Below are positions 17,335-25,932 of a stretch of 64,000 nt of DNA, in pieces. The stretch is from Azospirillum doebereinerae (GTDB taxonomy: Bacteria > Pseudomonadota > Alphaproteobacteria > Azospirillales > Azospirillaceae), in the NCBI RefSeq assembly GCF_003989665.1, contig NZ_RZIJ01000016.1, positions 122,145-186,144 of the forward strand, in the 5' to 3' direction. Positions within the stretch are counted from its first letter, which is position 1. Every line of letters starts with the position of its first letter. The notes below the pieces were generated by a model, which was not told the origin of the DNA, did no database searches, and saw nothing but the letters and a program-made list of their open reading frames with translations. The position numbers and the translations under genes are program-made.

Positions 17335-18651
17335 TCACGTCCCGAGCAGGCGTTCGAACAGGTCGTCCGGCCCCATCTGGCCGCCCTTGAGCATCAGCTC
17401 GATGCCGTCCGTGGCCGGGTCGTCGCCGTGGGTGCGGCTGACGGTGACGCCGGGGGCCAGTGCCGTACGGTAGGACAGCCCCCAGCAGCCCAAGGCGCGC
17501 ACCGCCATGCTGGAGGTGTCGCCACCGGCGATGCCGACCCGGCGCAGCGGCACCGCGCGCAGCACCGCCGCCACGAAGTTGGCCGTCGCCGCCGCCACGT
17601 CGGCCGCCCGCCCGGTGTCGGCCGTGGCCGCGTCGGCGGGCGCCGTCCACACCAGCGTGTGGCGACCGGCGCGGAGCGTGGCGGTGACCTGCGCCAGCAG
17701 GGTCTCGGTGTAGGCCGGATCGCCGCACAGCCGCGCCGCGTCGGCCTGGACACGGTCGAAGGACGGCGCGGAGTCGATCTGCCGCCGCGTCACCGGCGAC
17801 AGGCTGCCGGCCATGACGAAGACCGGGCCATCCGCCGGGGCCAGCGGGGTGTCCGCGAAGGCCGGCGAAGCGGCTTCGGCGTCCCAATGCGCGGTCAGCG
17901 CCTGGGCGACGCTGCTAGGACCCACGGCCAGCAGCGGGGCCTTCAGGGCATGGGTCCAGATCAGGCGCCCGGCGACGGCCAGATCGGGGACGCGCCCGAT
18001 GTCCAGCAGCACGGCCGGTGGCTCGGAGGCCAGAAGCCGGTCCAGCGTGGCGTCAATGGCGCCGTCGTAATCCGGGTAATGCAGCGCCGCCATACCCTCC
18101 AGCCCCTGTGCCGCGAGGTGGAGGCGCAGGTCGGCCTCGGTCATCGGGGTGACCGGGTGCACCCGCATGGTCGGGTGGCGGTCGATCCGATGGACCGTGC
18201 CCCCGGTCCCGGCGGCGGCGAAGAGCGTGCTGAACAGGCAGTAGCGCCCGATGTTCGGCTGACCGCCGACCACCGGCAGGAAGGGGTTGGCGAAGGACGC
18301 CCGCAGGGCGCGGACGGCGGCGCCCAAACTGCCCACATGCGGCGCGCTGTCGAAGGTCGAGCAGCACTTGTAGTGCATGACCCGGACGCCGAGTTCGGCG
18401 AAGAAGCGCCCGACCGGCTCCAGCTCCGCCGTCATGGCCTCGGGGGCCATGGTGCGCGAGGCCCCGGCGATCCCCACCGCGTCGAGCGGACCGGCCGAGG
18501 CCAGCCGCCGCGCGTCCGGCCGGTCGAGGAACAGCAGCGCCCGCCGTCCGGCCATCGCCAGGGCGGCCAACGTGTCGGTCGCCCCGGTGAAGTCGTCGCC
18601 GTACCAGCCAAGCCTTGGGCCAAGCAGCGGTGCGGTGCCGTTCCGGTCCAT
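17335..18651 (-). CDS. Four-carbon acid sugar kinase family protein (DUF1537), OiaK-like
   Basis: The 438-residue protein has both halves of the family. The N-terminal substrate-binding domain contains GWYGDDFTGATDTL. The C-terminal ATP-binding domain contains VFVMAGSLSPVTRRQI and the glycine-rich stretch RRVGIAGGDTSSMAVRALG. DUF1537 members phosphorylate sugar acids and oxo sugar acids (OtnK, LtnK, DtnK, OiaK). The gene next upstream, three bases away, encodes a RuBisCO-like protein. OiaK (3-oxo-isoapionate kinase) is the known family member paired with RuBisCO-like enzymes in D-apionate catabolism, so that assignment is favoured. The D-apionate oxidoisomerase (ApnO) of that pathway is not in the window, so the substrate remains inference. 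Confidence 0.82.
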   Translation of the reverse strand: MDRNGTAPLLGPRLGWYGDDFTGATDTLAALAMAGRRALLFLDRPDARRLASAGPLDAVGIAGASRTMAPEAMTAELEPVGRFFAELGVRVMHYKCCSTFDSAPHVGSLGAAVRALRASFANPFLPVVGGQPNIGRYCLFSTLFAAAGTGGTVHRIDRHPTMRVHPVTPMTEADLRLHLAAQGLEGMAALHYPDYDGAIDATLDRLLASEPPAVLLDIGRVPDLAVAGRLIWTHALKAPLLAVGPSSVAQALTAHWDAEAASPAFADTPLAPADGPVFVMAGSLSPVTRRQIDSAPSFDRVQADAARLCGDPAYTETLLAQVTATLRAGRHTLVWTAPADAATADTGRAADVAAATANFVAAVLRAVPLRRVGIAGGDTSSMAVRALGCWGLSYRTALAPGVTVSRTHGDDPATDGIELMLKGGQMGPDDLFERLLGT

Positions 18652-18654
18652 GCC

Positions 18655-19923
18655 TCAGCCCTTCTTGCCGAAGAAGTCGAGCGCGCGGCGCAGTTCCGCG
18701 TGGTCGCGCGCCGCCACGTCGAGGCTCACCCCGGCGCGCACCGCGTCCCAGGCCTGACGGATGCTGAGCACGCCGGCGGCCGGGCCGTCGGGATGCGCCA
18801 TGATGCCGCCGCCGGACATGAACAGCAGGTCGGCGGTGCCGACCGCCTCCCAGGTCACCGGGACCGTTCCCGCCCATTGGCCGGAGGAGAAGGCCGGCAT
18901 CACCGCGTCGTCGGTGCCCTCGGCCAGCGGCGCCAGCGAGGCGCGCGCGCCGTCGATCACCTCCGCGTCGGGCTGGGCGAACTTGCCGTTCAGGCCGTGG
19001 ACGTGCATGTGGTCCACGCCGGCCAACCGCCACAGCGCCTGATAGGCGTCGAAGCCGATGCCCAGCAGCGGGTGCCGAGAGAAGGCGCCGAAGCCGTTGC
19101 GGTGCCCGTGCAGCGCCAGCCCGCTGTGCCGGCGCAGCGTCTGCACGGCGGAATAGCCGCACCAGTTCAGGCTGACCATGACGCAGCTTCCGCCCTCGCG
19201 CTCCACGAGGTCGGCGTGGCGGCGCATGGCGTCGGTCTCGTCGGTGATGTTGAAGGCGACCATCACGTGCTTGCCGGTGCGGTCCTGGTGGCGGCGCACC
19301 CGCGCCATCACCGCCGGAATCCGCTGGGCCAGCGGCGCGTGGGCCGGGTCGGCGCAGATCTCGTCGTCCTTGATGAAGTCGAGACCGGCCGCGCACAGCG
19401 TGCCGACCAGTTCGCCGGTCTGCTCGGCCGACAGCCCGACGTTGGGCTTGATGATCGAGCCGACCAGCGGCCCCTCGGCCACCCCGGTCAGCCGCCGGGT
19501 GCCGGCGACGCCGTGGCGCGGCATGTCGAACTGGCGGCGGTAGGCGGCGGGAAGCTTGACGTCGACCAGCCGCAGCCCGGTGACCTCGCCCAGATCGTAG
19601 AGGTTTCCGGCCACCGTCGCCGCCAGCGTCGGCAGATTCGGGCCGATGTTGGCGGTGGGGAAGGAGATCCGGATGCGGGCGCGCCGCCACGGACCGGGCG
19701 TGCGCTGCCGTTCCAGCCAGGTGTTGGGCAGGCTGGGGGTGTCGGCGGGCGGAAGCTCCTCCACCGACTCCACGATGGCGCGGGCGCGGGCGCGCAGGTC
19801 GTCGGTCTCGCCATGGACGCGGGTGAAGGTGCCGCAGGACTGCTCGCCCGCCATCACCTCCGCGACCTTGGCGGGGTCGAGCGGCGTTTCGATCAGGTAG
19901 CTGGCTTCGATCATGTCGGCCAT
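18655..19923 (-). CDS. RuBisCO-like protein (form IV), OiaX/OiaT-like
   Basis: The 422-residue protein has the large-subunit fold. SIIKPNVGLS corresponds to the catalytic-lysine strand. DFIKDDE carries the Lys-Asp-Glu metal-binding set with the lysine that is carbamylated in RuBisCO. HGHRNGFGAF and LLFMSGGGIMAHPDGPA match the later active-site strands. The loop-6 region (SSGQWAGTVPVTW) has no lysine, so it should not be a CO2-fixing RuBisCO. Known relatives act on 3-oxo-isoapionate 4-phosphate as decarboxylase (OiaX) or transcarboxylase/hydrolase (OiaT). The kinase encoded directly downstream would supply such a phosphorylated substrate. Whether this is OiaX, OiaT or another specificity cannot be decided here. 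Confidence 0.88.
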   Translation of the reverse strand: MADMIEASYLIETPLDPAKVAEVMAGEQSCGTFTRVHGETDDLRARARAIVESVEELPPADTPSLPNTWLERQRTPGPWRRARIRISFPTANIGPNLPTLAATVAGNLYDLGEVTGLRLVDVKLPAAYRRQFDMPRHGVAGTRRLTGVAEGPLVGSIIKPNVGLSAEQTGELVGTLCAAGLDFIKDDEICADPAHAPLAQRIPAVMARVRRHQDRTGKHVMVAFNITDETDAMRRHADLVEREGGSCVMVSLNWCGYSAVQTLRRHSGLALHGHRNGFGAFSRHPLLGIGFDAYQALWRLAGVDHMHVHGLNGKFAQPDAEVIDGARASLAPLAEGTDDAVMPAFSSGQWAGTVPVTWEAVGTADLLFMSGGGIMAHPDGPAAGVLSIRQAWDAVRAGVSLDVAARDHAELRRALDFFGKKG

Positions 19924-19936
19924 GGGTCGGACCGCC

Positions 19937-20476
19937 TTACAGGGTGCTGAGATCGGGGAAGGGGCGGACCGGATCGCGGCCGTCCCAGTCGATCGAGGCG
20001 TTGCGGATCAGGTCGAACATCTTGCCCTTCGGCCCCGCGACCTCGGACAGCTCGATCACCGTGCCGGGGTGGTATTCGGTGTCGAAATAGACGAAGCGGC
20101 CCTTCTCGCCGACCTCGCCGCTCATCACCGCCTTGAAGCCCTGGGCGGTCAGGCGGGCGAGGTCGGCGTCGTAGTTCTCGGTCCAGTAGGCGACGTGCTG
20201 GAGGCCGGTGTTCCCCGCCTTCAGGAAGTCGCGGTACATCGAGGGCGCGTCGTTGCGGGTCTGGATCAGCTCCATCTGCAACGGGCCGGAGTTGGCCAGC
20301 GCCACCGAGTTGTGGACCTCGTAGGATTCGCCCCGGTAGGTGTATTTCTTGATCGGAACCCGTTCGTTGTAGAACCAGGGACCGATGCCGAGCGTGCGGC
20401 TCCAGTAGTCCATGGCGGCCTCGATGTCGTGCACCACGTAGCCAGCCTGACGGATCTGGCCGAAGAATCGGCTCAT
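19937..20476 (-). CDS. VOC-superfamily (glyoxalase-like) metalloenzyme of the sugar-acid locus
   Basis: The 179-residue protein contains two beta-alpha-beta-beta-beta modules. The first begins IRQAGYVVHDIEAAMDYWSR, a typical VOC opening, and the second module is around LQHVAYWTENYDADLARLT. Likely metal ligands are His in LQHVAYW, Glu in LQMELIQ and Glu in GTVIELSE. Relatives include methylmalonyl-CoA epimerase, glyoxalase I and hydroxyphenylpyruvate dioxygenase. It lies 13 bases upstream of the RuBisCO-like gene and just after the TRAP permease in the operon. An isomerase or epimerase step on the imported sugar acid is a reasonable inference, but no family member with that role is established to my knowledge. 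Confidence 0.8.
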   Translation of the reverse strand: MSRFFGQIRQAGYVVHDIEAAMDYWSRTLGIGPWFYNERVPIKKYTYRGESYEVHNSVALANSGPLQMELIQTRNDAPSMYRDFLKAGNTGLQHVAYWTENYDADLARLTAQGFKAVMSGEVGEKGRFVYFDTEYHPGTVIELSEVAGPKGKMFDLIRNASIDWDGRDPVRPFPDLSTL

Positions 20477-20519
20477 TGCGAACTCCCGAAGGTAAAATGT
20501 GTGAGGTGGTCGGACTGGC

Positions 20520-22409
20520 TCAGCGGGCCAGGAAGCCGGTGGAAATCCAGGGAATGGCGGCGACCACGATCAGGCCGACCAGCAGGGCCGCGACGTAGCC
20601 CCAGATGTGCTTGAGACCCTCGTCGGGGTGCACCTTGCTGATGGCGCAGGCGCCGTAGTAGCCGACGCCGAAGGGCGGCGCGAACAGGCCGATGCCCATG
20701 GCGAAGATGACGACCATCGCGTAGTGCACCTCGTGCACCCCGGCGGCGCGCGCGATGGGGAACAGCAGCGGCCCGAAGAGGACGATGGCGGGGATGCCCT
20801 CCAGCACGCTGCCCAGGATGATGAAGGCGACGATGGAGATGGCAAGGAAGCCGTAGGCGCCGCCCGGAATGCCGGCCATCCAGGCCGCCAGATCCTGCGA
20901 GAAGCCCGATTGCGTCAGCCCCCAGGCCATCGCGGTGGCGCAGCCGACGATGAAGATGATAGCGCCCGTCAAGGAGGCCGTCTCGATCAGCATCGGCTTC
21001 AGCCGGCGCCAATCGAACTGGCGGTAGACCAGCAGGCCCATCAGCGTGGAATAGGCGATGCCGATGGTGGAGACCTCGGTCGCCGTCGCCACGCCCTCGA
21101 CCACGGCGGCGCGGATGACGAAGGGCAGCGCGATGGCGGGCAGCGCGATGGCGGCGAGCTTGGCGACCTCGGCCTTGGGCGTGCGGGCGACGTGGCTCAG
21201 ATCCTCGTGCCGGTAGCGCCACCAGACGACGGCGCAGAGCGCCACGCCGAGGACGAGGCCGGGCAGCATGCCGCCGGTGAACAGCGCCGCGATCGACACG
21301 CCGGTGACCGAGCCGATGGTGATCAGCACGATGCTGGGCGGGATGGTCTCGGTCTGCGCGCCGGTGGCCGAGAGCAACGCCACCAGATCGCCCGGAGGGG
21401 CGCCGCGCTTCTTCATCTCCGGGAACAGCACCGGGGCGATGGCCGCCATGTCGGCGATCTTCGAGCCGGAGATGCCCGACACCAGATACATCGCGCCGAT
21501 CAGCACGTAGGAGAGACCGCCGCGCACATGGCCCAGCAGGCTGGCGAGGAAGCCGATCATGGCGCGCGCCATGCCGGTCATCTCGATCAGCAGCCCGAGG
21601 AAGATGAACAGCGGCACCGCCAGCAGGATCAGGTGCGACATGCCCTCGTCGAGCCGCCCGACCATGACCAGCAGCGGCGTGCCGGTGGTCAGCGCCAGAT
21701 AGCCGAAGGTGGCGAGCGCGAAGGAGAAGGCGATGGGCACCCCGGCGAAGACGTTCACCGCGACCAGCCCGACGAAGAAGATCAGCAGGTTGGCCTGCCC
21801 CAACGGCTTGAGCACCGGTCCGGCCGTCCAGAAGGCCCCGACCACGGCGGCGGTGATCGCCACGGCGGCCAGCACGGTCGCCGGGCGGGCGACGCGCATC
21901 AGCCGGAAGACGGCGGCGATCATCATCAGCGCCAGCCCGACCGGCAGCGCCGAGGCGCGCCACGCGTTGCTGATCTCCAGCGCCGGGGTGACGATGAAGT
22001 GCTCCTCCATCGCGTAATCGACCGCGTGGTAGAGGATCATGCCGAGAAAGGCGACGGGCGCCGTGATCGCCAGCGTCTCCAGCAGGGCGCGGGGTTGCGG
22101 GCCGACCCGGCTGACCAGACCGGTCATCCGCATGTGCTCGCCCCGGCGCAGCGCCACGACGGCGCCCAGCATCGACAGCCACAGGAAGAGGATCGAGGCC
22201 AGCTCGTCCGACCACACCAGCGGCGTGTGGAAGACGTAGCGGGCGGTGACACCGGCCAGCAGGACGACGACCTCGACCAGGACCAGGAGCCCCGCCAGGG
22301 TCTCCACCCCGACGGACAGGCCACGGTCGAGCCGCCGCGCCAGATCGGCGAAGGCGCCGCCTCCGGGATCGGCGTAGAGGGACACGGGCTCGGACGCGGG
22401 ATGGGACAT
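20520..22409 (-). CDS. TRAP transporter fused small and large permease (DctQM)
   Basis: The 629-residue protein joins a four-helix DctQ domain (residues about 30-190, with LAGVTARYVFHTPLVWSDEL) to a DctM domain of about twelve helices. DctM motifs include GVPIAFSFALATFGYLALT, SGSKIADMAAIAPVLFPEMK, PPSIVLITIGSVTGVSIAAL and LFAPPFGVGYYGA. Fused DctQM is common in sugar-acid TRAP systems. It imports the substrate captured by the periplasmic protein encoded 43 bases upstream, using a sodium or proton gradient. The gap to the VOC gene is also 43 bases. Confidence 0.93.
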   Translation of the reverse strand: MSHPASEPVSLYADPGGGAFADLARRLDRGLSVGVETLAGLLVLVEVVVLLAGVTARYVFHTPLVWSDELASILFLWLSMLGAVVALRRGEHMRMTGLVSRVGPQPRALLETLAITAPVAFLGMILYHAVDYAMEEHFIVTPALEISNAWRASALPVGLALMMIAAVFRLMRVARPATVLAAVAITAAVVGAFWTAGPVLKPLGQANLLIFFVGLVAVNVFAGVPIAFSFALATFGYLALTTGTPLLVMVGRLDEGMSHLILLAVPLFIFLGLLIEMTGMARAMIGFLASLLGHVRGGLSYVLIGAMYLVSGISGSKIADMAAIAPVLFPEMKKRGAPPGDLVALLSATGAQTETIPPSIVLITIGSVTGVSIAALFTGGMLPGLVLGVALCAVVWWRYRHEDLSHVARTPKAEVAKLAAIALPAIALPFVIRAAVVEGVATATEVSTIGIAYSTLMGLLVYRQFDWRRLKPMLIETASLTGAIIFIVGCATAMAWGLTQSGFSQDLAAWMAGIPGGAYGFLAISIVAFIILGSVLEGIPAIVLFGPLLFPIARAAGVHEVHYAMVVIFAMGIGLFAPPFGVGYYGACAISKVHPDEGLKHIWGYVAALLVGLIVVAAIPWISTGFLAR

Positions 22410-22452
22410 GGGGGGCTCCTTGACAAGGGGGCTTTGCGCGGGAGGGGGACGA

Positions 22453-23481
22453 TCAGGCGAGCTTGCCGACCGCCGCCTCCAGCAGGCCCCAGGCCTCGTC
22501 GCCGAAGCGGCCCTTCCATTCCGAATAGAAGCCGGCCTCGCGCAGCTTGGCGCGGAAGCTGTCGGGCGCCGGCGCGTTGAAGGCCAGACCCTTGGAGGCC
22601 AGATCGGCCTGCACCGACTGGTTCAGCCCCTTGATGTCGCCGCGCTGGGCGAGGCCGGCGTCGTTGATCGCGCCCGCCACGATGGTCTGCAAGTCCGGCG
22701 GCAGCCCGCGCCAGGCGCGGCCGTTGGCGATGAACCAGTAGCCGTCCCAGATGTGGTTGGTCAGCGCGCAGCTCTTCTGCACCTCGTAGAGCTTGGCGAC
22801 CTGGATGATGGGGAGCGGGTTCTCCTGCGCGTCGACGATGCGGGTCTGCAGCGAGGAGTAGACCTCGCTGAACTGCAAGCTGGCCGGCGAGGAGCCAAGC
22901 GACTTGAACATCGAGATGCTGAGCGGGCTGACCGGCACGCGGATCTTCAGGCCGTCCATGTTGGCGACCGTCTCGATGGGCGCGCCGCTGGTGGTCATCT
23001 GGCGGAAGCCGTTGTCCCACATCTTCTCGAAGGCGTAGAGGCCGACCTTGGAGATCGCCTCGCGGACATGGGCGCCGAGGCCGCCGTCCATCGCCTTCCA
23101 CACCTGGTCGTAATCGGAGAAGGCGAAGCCGACCGCGTTGATCGCGGCCACCGGCACCAGCGTCGCGATGACCAGCGCCGAGGGCGTGAAGAAGGTCAGG
23201 CCGCCGCTGCGGACCTGGCTCAGCATGTCGGTGTCGCCGCCGAGCTGGTTGTTCGGGAAGATCTTGATGGTGACGCGGCCCTTCGTCTCCTTCTCGATGC
23301 GGTCGGCGGCTTCCTGGGCGCGGATGTTCAGCGGGTGGGTCAGCGGCAGGTTGTTGCCGTATTTCAGCTCGAACTCGGCGGCGCGCGCGATGTGCGGCAT
23401 GCCGATGACGGCGCCGGCGGCCCCGATGGCGGGAGCAGCGGCGAGGCCTTTCAAAATGGTGCGGCGGTTCAGGATGCTCAT
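22453..23481 (-). CDS. TRAP transporter periplasmic substrate-binding protein (DctP family)
   Basis: The 342-residue protein starts MSILNRRTILKGLAAAPA, a twin-arginine-like signal, with likely cleavage after IARA. DctP features include KYGNNLPLTHPLNIRAQEAA and the conserved arginine region GLKIRVPVSPLSISMFKSLG, where TRAP proteins bind the ligand carboxylate. QFSEVYSSLQTRIVDAQENP follows. The start is preceded by GGGAGG eleven bases before the ATG. It is the promoter-proximal gene of the operon and faces the divergent LacI regulator. The ligand is probably a sugar acid, from the downstream kinase and RuBisCO-like genes. Confidence 0.93.
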   Translation of the reverse strand: MSILNRRTILKGLAAAPAIGAAGAVIGMPHIARAAEFELKYGNNLPLTHPLNIRAQEAADRIEKETKGRVTIKIFPNNQLGGDTDMLSQVRSGGLTFFTPSALVIATLVPVAAINAVGFAFSDYDQVWKAMDGGLGAHVREAISKVGLYAFEKMWDNGFRQMTTSGAPIETVANMDGLKIRVPVSPLSISMFKSLGSSPASLQFSEVYSSLQTRIVDAQENPLPIIQVAKLYEVQKSCALTNHIWDGYWFIANGRAWRGLPPDLQTIVAGAINDAGLAQRGDIKGLNQSVQADLASKGLAFNAPAPDSFRAKLREAGFYSEWKGRFGDEAWGLLEAAVGKLA

Positions 23482-23604
23482 CGTCGTTCCTCCCTTGCGT
23501 TTTCTGATGCGATCTGATGTGAATTGATGATTGTTGGAGTGACGGTAGGTCCAGCGAACAAGCGTGTCAAACGACAAAAATGATGGATTTTGATGGAAGG
23601 CGAC
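23482..23604. promoter_or_regulatory. Divergent promoter/operator region with helically phased TGATG repeats
   Basis: This 123-base interval lies between the TRAP operon and its LacI-type regulator. TGATG occurs at 23505, 23515 and 23525, exactly ten bases apart. It occurs again at 23581 and 23591, also ten bases apart, just before the regulator start. Such spacing puts the motif on one face of the helix and suggests a protein-binding array. LacI proteins normally use palindromes, so the link to this regulator is only a hypothesis. Confidence 0.5.
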
Positions 23605-24702
23605 ATGGCAGGCGAAATCGATCAGCAAACCCAAGGCGTTGAGCGGGGGCTGCCGCGGATTGTGGACATCGCCCGGCTGTCGGGGGTCTCGACGGCCACG
23701 GTGGACCGGGTGCTGAACAACCGGCCGGGCGTGCGCGCCGCCACCGTCCAGCGCGTGCTGAAGGCCGCCACCGAACTGGATTACCGGCCGGAGGCCGACC
23801 TCCACGCCGCCCTGGCGCCCAAGCCGATGCGACTGACCTTCCTGCTGCCGGGGGGAGACAACCGCTTCCTGAACCGGCTGGGCGAAATGATCCGCGCCTC
23901 CGACGCCCGGCTGGCGCCGCTGGGGGTCAAGGCGCAGGTCGAGTTCATCAAGAGCTTCAACCCTGAACTGCTGGCGCGCAGCCTGTCGCAGCAGGGCCGC
24001 AAGGCCGACGGGATCGCCTTCATGGCGCTGGAGCATCCGGCGGTGCGCGAGGCGGTGGACGCGCTGGCCGAGCGCAACGTGCCGACGGTGACGCTGATCT
24101 CCGACATCCTGAACTGCCGGCGCGCCGGCTATGTCGGGCTGGACAACCGGGCGGCGGGGCGGACGGCGGGCTACCTGATCGCGCGCTTCCTCGGCCAAGG
24201 AACGGGGCGGGGGCCGGCGAAGGTGGCGATGGTCGCCGGGAGCCTGAGCTACCGCGCCCATGAGGACCGCGAGATGGGCTTCTTGCACCATCTGAACGAG
24301 AACGCCCCGGCCGTCGAGGTGGTGGGGCTGCGCGAGGGCCACGACGACGACGGCAAGACCTACCGGCAGACCCGCATGCTGCTGGGCCTGCACCCCGATC
24401 TGGCGGCGGTCTACAACATCGGCGGCGGGGCGGAAGGCGTCGCCCGCGCCCTGAAGGAGACGCGGCGCGAGCGCGAGATCGTCTTCGTCGGCCACGGCCT
24501 GACGCCGGAAACCCGTGCCCTGCTGATCGACGGCACGCTGGACGCCGTCATCACCCAGGACCCGCGCCACACGCTGACCGCCTGCGTGTCGGTCTTCGCC
24601 AACCTGCGCGCCGGCCGGCCGCCGATGCAGGGCGTCGAATCGCCACGCAGCGAGGTGATCTTCCGCGAGAACCTGCCGCCGGGCGTGCTGCCCGACGCCT
24701 GA
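23605..24702 (+). CDS. LacI-family transcriptional regulator of the sugar-acid TRAP locus
   Basis: The 365-residue protein has an N-terminal LacI helix-turn-helix: RIVDIARLSGVSTATVDRVL and then the hinge approach VRAATVQRVLKAATELDYRP. The periplasmic-binding-protein-like sensor follows (MRLTFLLPGGDNRFLNRL, and DAVITQDPRHTLTACVSVF near the end). This resembles the sugar- and sugar-acid-responsive group with D-R in the recognition helix (ATVDRVLNN). The ATG at 23605 has GGAAGG four bases upstream; an ATG at 23593 or TTG at 23590 would add a few residues without a good ribosome site. It is divergent from, and presumably controls, the TRAP operon. Confidence 0.9.
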   Translation: MAGEIDQQTQGVERGLPRIVDIARLSGVSTATVDRVLNNRPGVRAATVQRVLKAATELDYRPEADLHAALAPKPMRLTFLLPGGDNRFLNRLGEMIRASDARLAPLGVKAQVEFIKSFNPELLARSLSQQGRKADGIAFMALEHPAVREAVDALAERNVPTVTLISDILNCRRAGYVGLDNRAAGRTAGYLIARFLGQGTGRGPAKVAMVAGSLSYRAHEDREMGFLHHLNENAPAVEVVGLREGHDDDGKTYRQTRMLLGLHPDLAAVYNIGGGAEGVARALKETRREREIVFVGHGLTPETRALLIDGTLDAVITQDPRHTLTACVSVFANLRAGRPPMQGVESPRSEVIFRENLPPGVLPDA

Positions 24703-24837
24703 GAGAGACGAGGCGGCAGCGTCGAACAACGCGCGCCGGGCCGCGCGCGCCGGGACGTGAGCCCTGAACGCCAGCGTTGCCATCCCCGTGAGTGATTACG
24801 AACGGGGCGCCGATGCCTGCCATGTCTGCCGCCGCCG

Positions 24838-25932
24838 CTATTTCCAGCTCTGGTAATCCGCCGCAACGCATCCGTATGGGGCGCGGTCCTGACCGAACTT
24901 CTTCTTGAGCTGCTCGCATCCCCATTGGTTCAAAGGCGCCGGCATGAGGTTGTTGATGTCCATTCCGGGCGATTGGAACTGCGAGGGGGAACTGGTCACG
25001 TACCAAAGCCAGAAGCCCAGCACGCCCACGACGATCAGGAGGAGCATGCCGAAGAACACCTGAAGCCGCTTCCACGCCGATACCGTCTTCCGTGGTTCGT
25101 CGATCAGCGCCGGGGCGCTCCGACCATCCTCACGCTGATGAGCGAACGGAGCGAGGGCGGCCGCTCGTTCATCGTCGGTGAGGTCGACGCGCCGCAACCG
25201 ATCGTCCAGGAGCACGGGCAAAGCCGTGTCCCCATGCCTCACGGCCAGCCCCACCGCCTTGCCGTTGGCTTCACCGATGACGAGAGGCTCCTCTCCGCTT
25301 CTCATGCGCGTGTAAGCCGAGCGGCCCGTCTTGTCGTCGGCGATCTTGTCGTTGTAGGTGATGGACAGGATGTTGCGCTTACGGTCGAACGCCGTGATCT
25401 CGACCGGGACCGCTGTCAGCGGGGCCGGCTGCCCCAGTTGCCCTTTGACGCGCCAGATCCGGAAGCCCAGGAAGATCATCGCCAAGCTCATGCCGCCCAG
25501 CAGCGCGACGAACACCGTCAGCGTGATGATCCGGTTCCAGAGTTTGTCCAGGGCCAGGGTCATCGTCGCCAGTTCCGGGTGATCGGCCGAAATCACCAGC
25601 CCGGTTTCATAATCCCCGACATGGAAGTCGACGAACATCACCTCGACGTCGGTGCTGTAGTTCCGCCCATTGTAACTGTAGACGAGCCGCGCCTCGCAGT
25701 CGGTGAAGAGGGCCTTGCGCGTTTTGCACCGCCCGTTCCGCACATCCCCCTCCTCAAGCACCAAGGGGTTTTGGCTGATCTGGAAATCGCGGACGACGCC
25801 GGGACCTTCCCAGACGAGCATGAAGATGGCCAACGCCAGGATGATGGGCGTCGACCAGAAGTAAGCGCGCGGCGTGGAGATCGCATCTCGCGTTAGCGAT
25901 AAAGGGCGATTGGGAAGGGTAATTGCAGACAA
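24838..25932 (-). CDS. Uncharacterised inner-membrane protein with central soluble domain
   Basis: The 364-residue protein has one helix near residues 25-42 (TPIILALAIFMLVW), a second near 135-160 (ITLTVFVALLGGMSLAMIFLG) and a third near 290-312 (FFGMLLLIVVGVLGFWLWYV). Between the first two is a segment with two cysteines (NGRCKTRK and FTDCEARLVYSYNG) that reads like the short DUF3592-type extracytoplasmic domain. The C-terminal tail has two more cysteines (WGCEQLKKK and YGCVAAD). I know of no function. It converges on the LacI gene and appears to be a single-gene unit. Confidence 0.7.
   Translation of the reverse strand: MSAITLPNRPLSLTRDAISTPRAYFWSTPIILALAIFMLVWEGPGVVRDFQISQNPLVLEEGDVRNGRCKTRKALFTDCEARLVYSYNGRNYSTDVEVMFVDFHVGDYETGLVISADHPELATMTLALDKLWNRIITLTVFVALLGGMSLAMIFLGFRIWRVKGQLGQPAPLTAVPVEITAFDRKRNILSITYNDKIADDKTGRSAYTRMRSGEEPLVIGEANGKAVGLAVRHGDTALPVLLDDRLRRVDLTDDERAAALAPFAHQREDGRSAPALIDEPRKTVSAWKRLQVFFGMLLLIVVGVLGFWLWYVTSSPSQFQSPGMDINNLMPAPLNQWGCEQLKKKFGQDRAPYGCVAADYQSWK

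Noticed and set aside
16855..24702. OsmC protein as part of the sugar-acid operon
   Set aside because: It is on the opposite strand, converges with the kinase gene and belongs with the AEC carrier instead.
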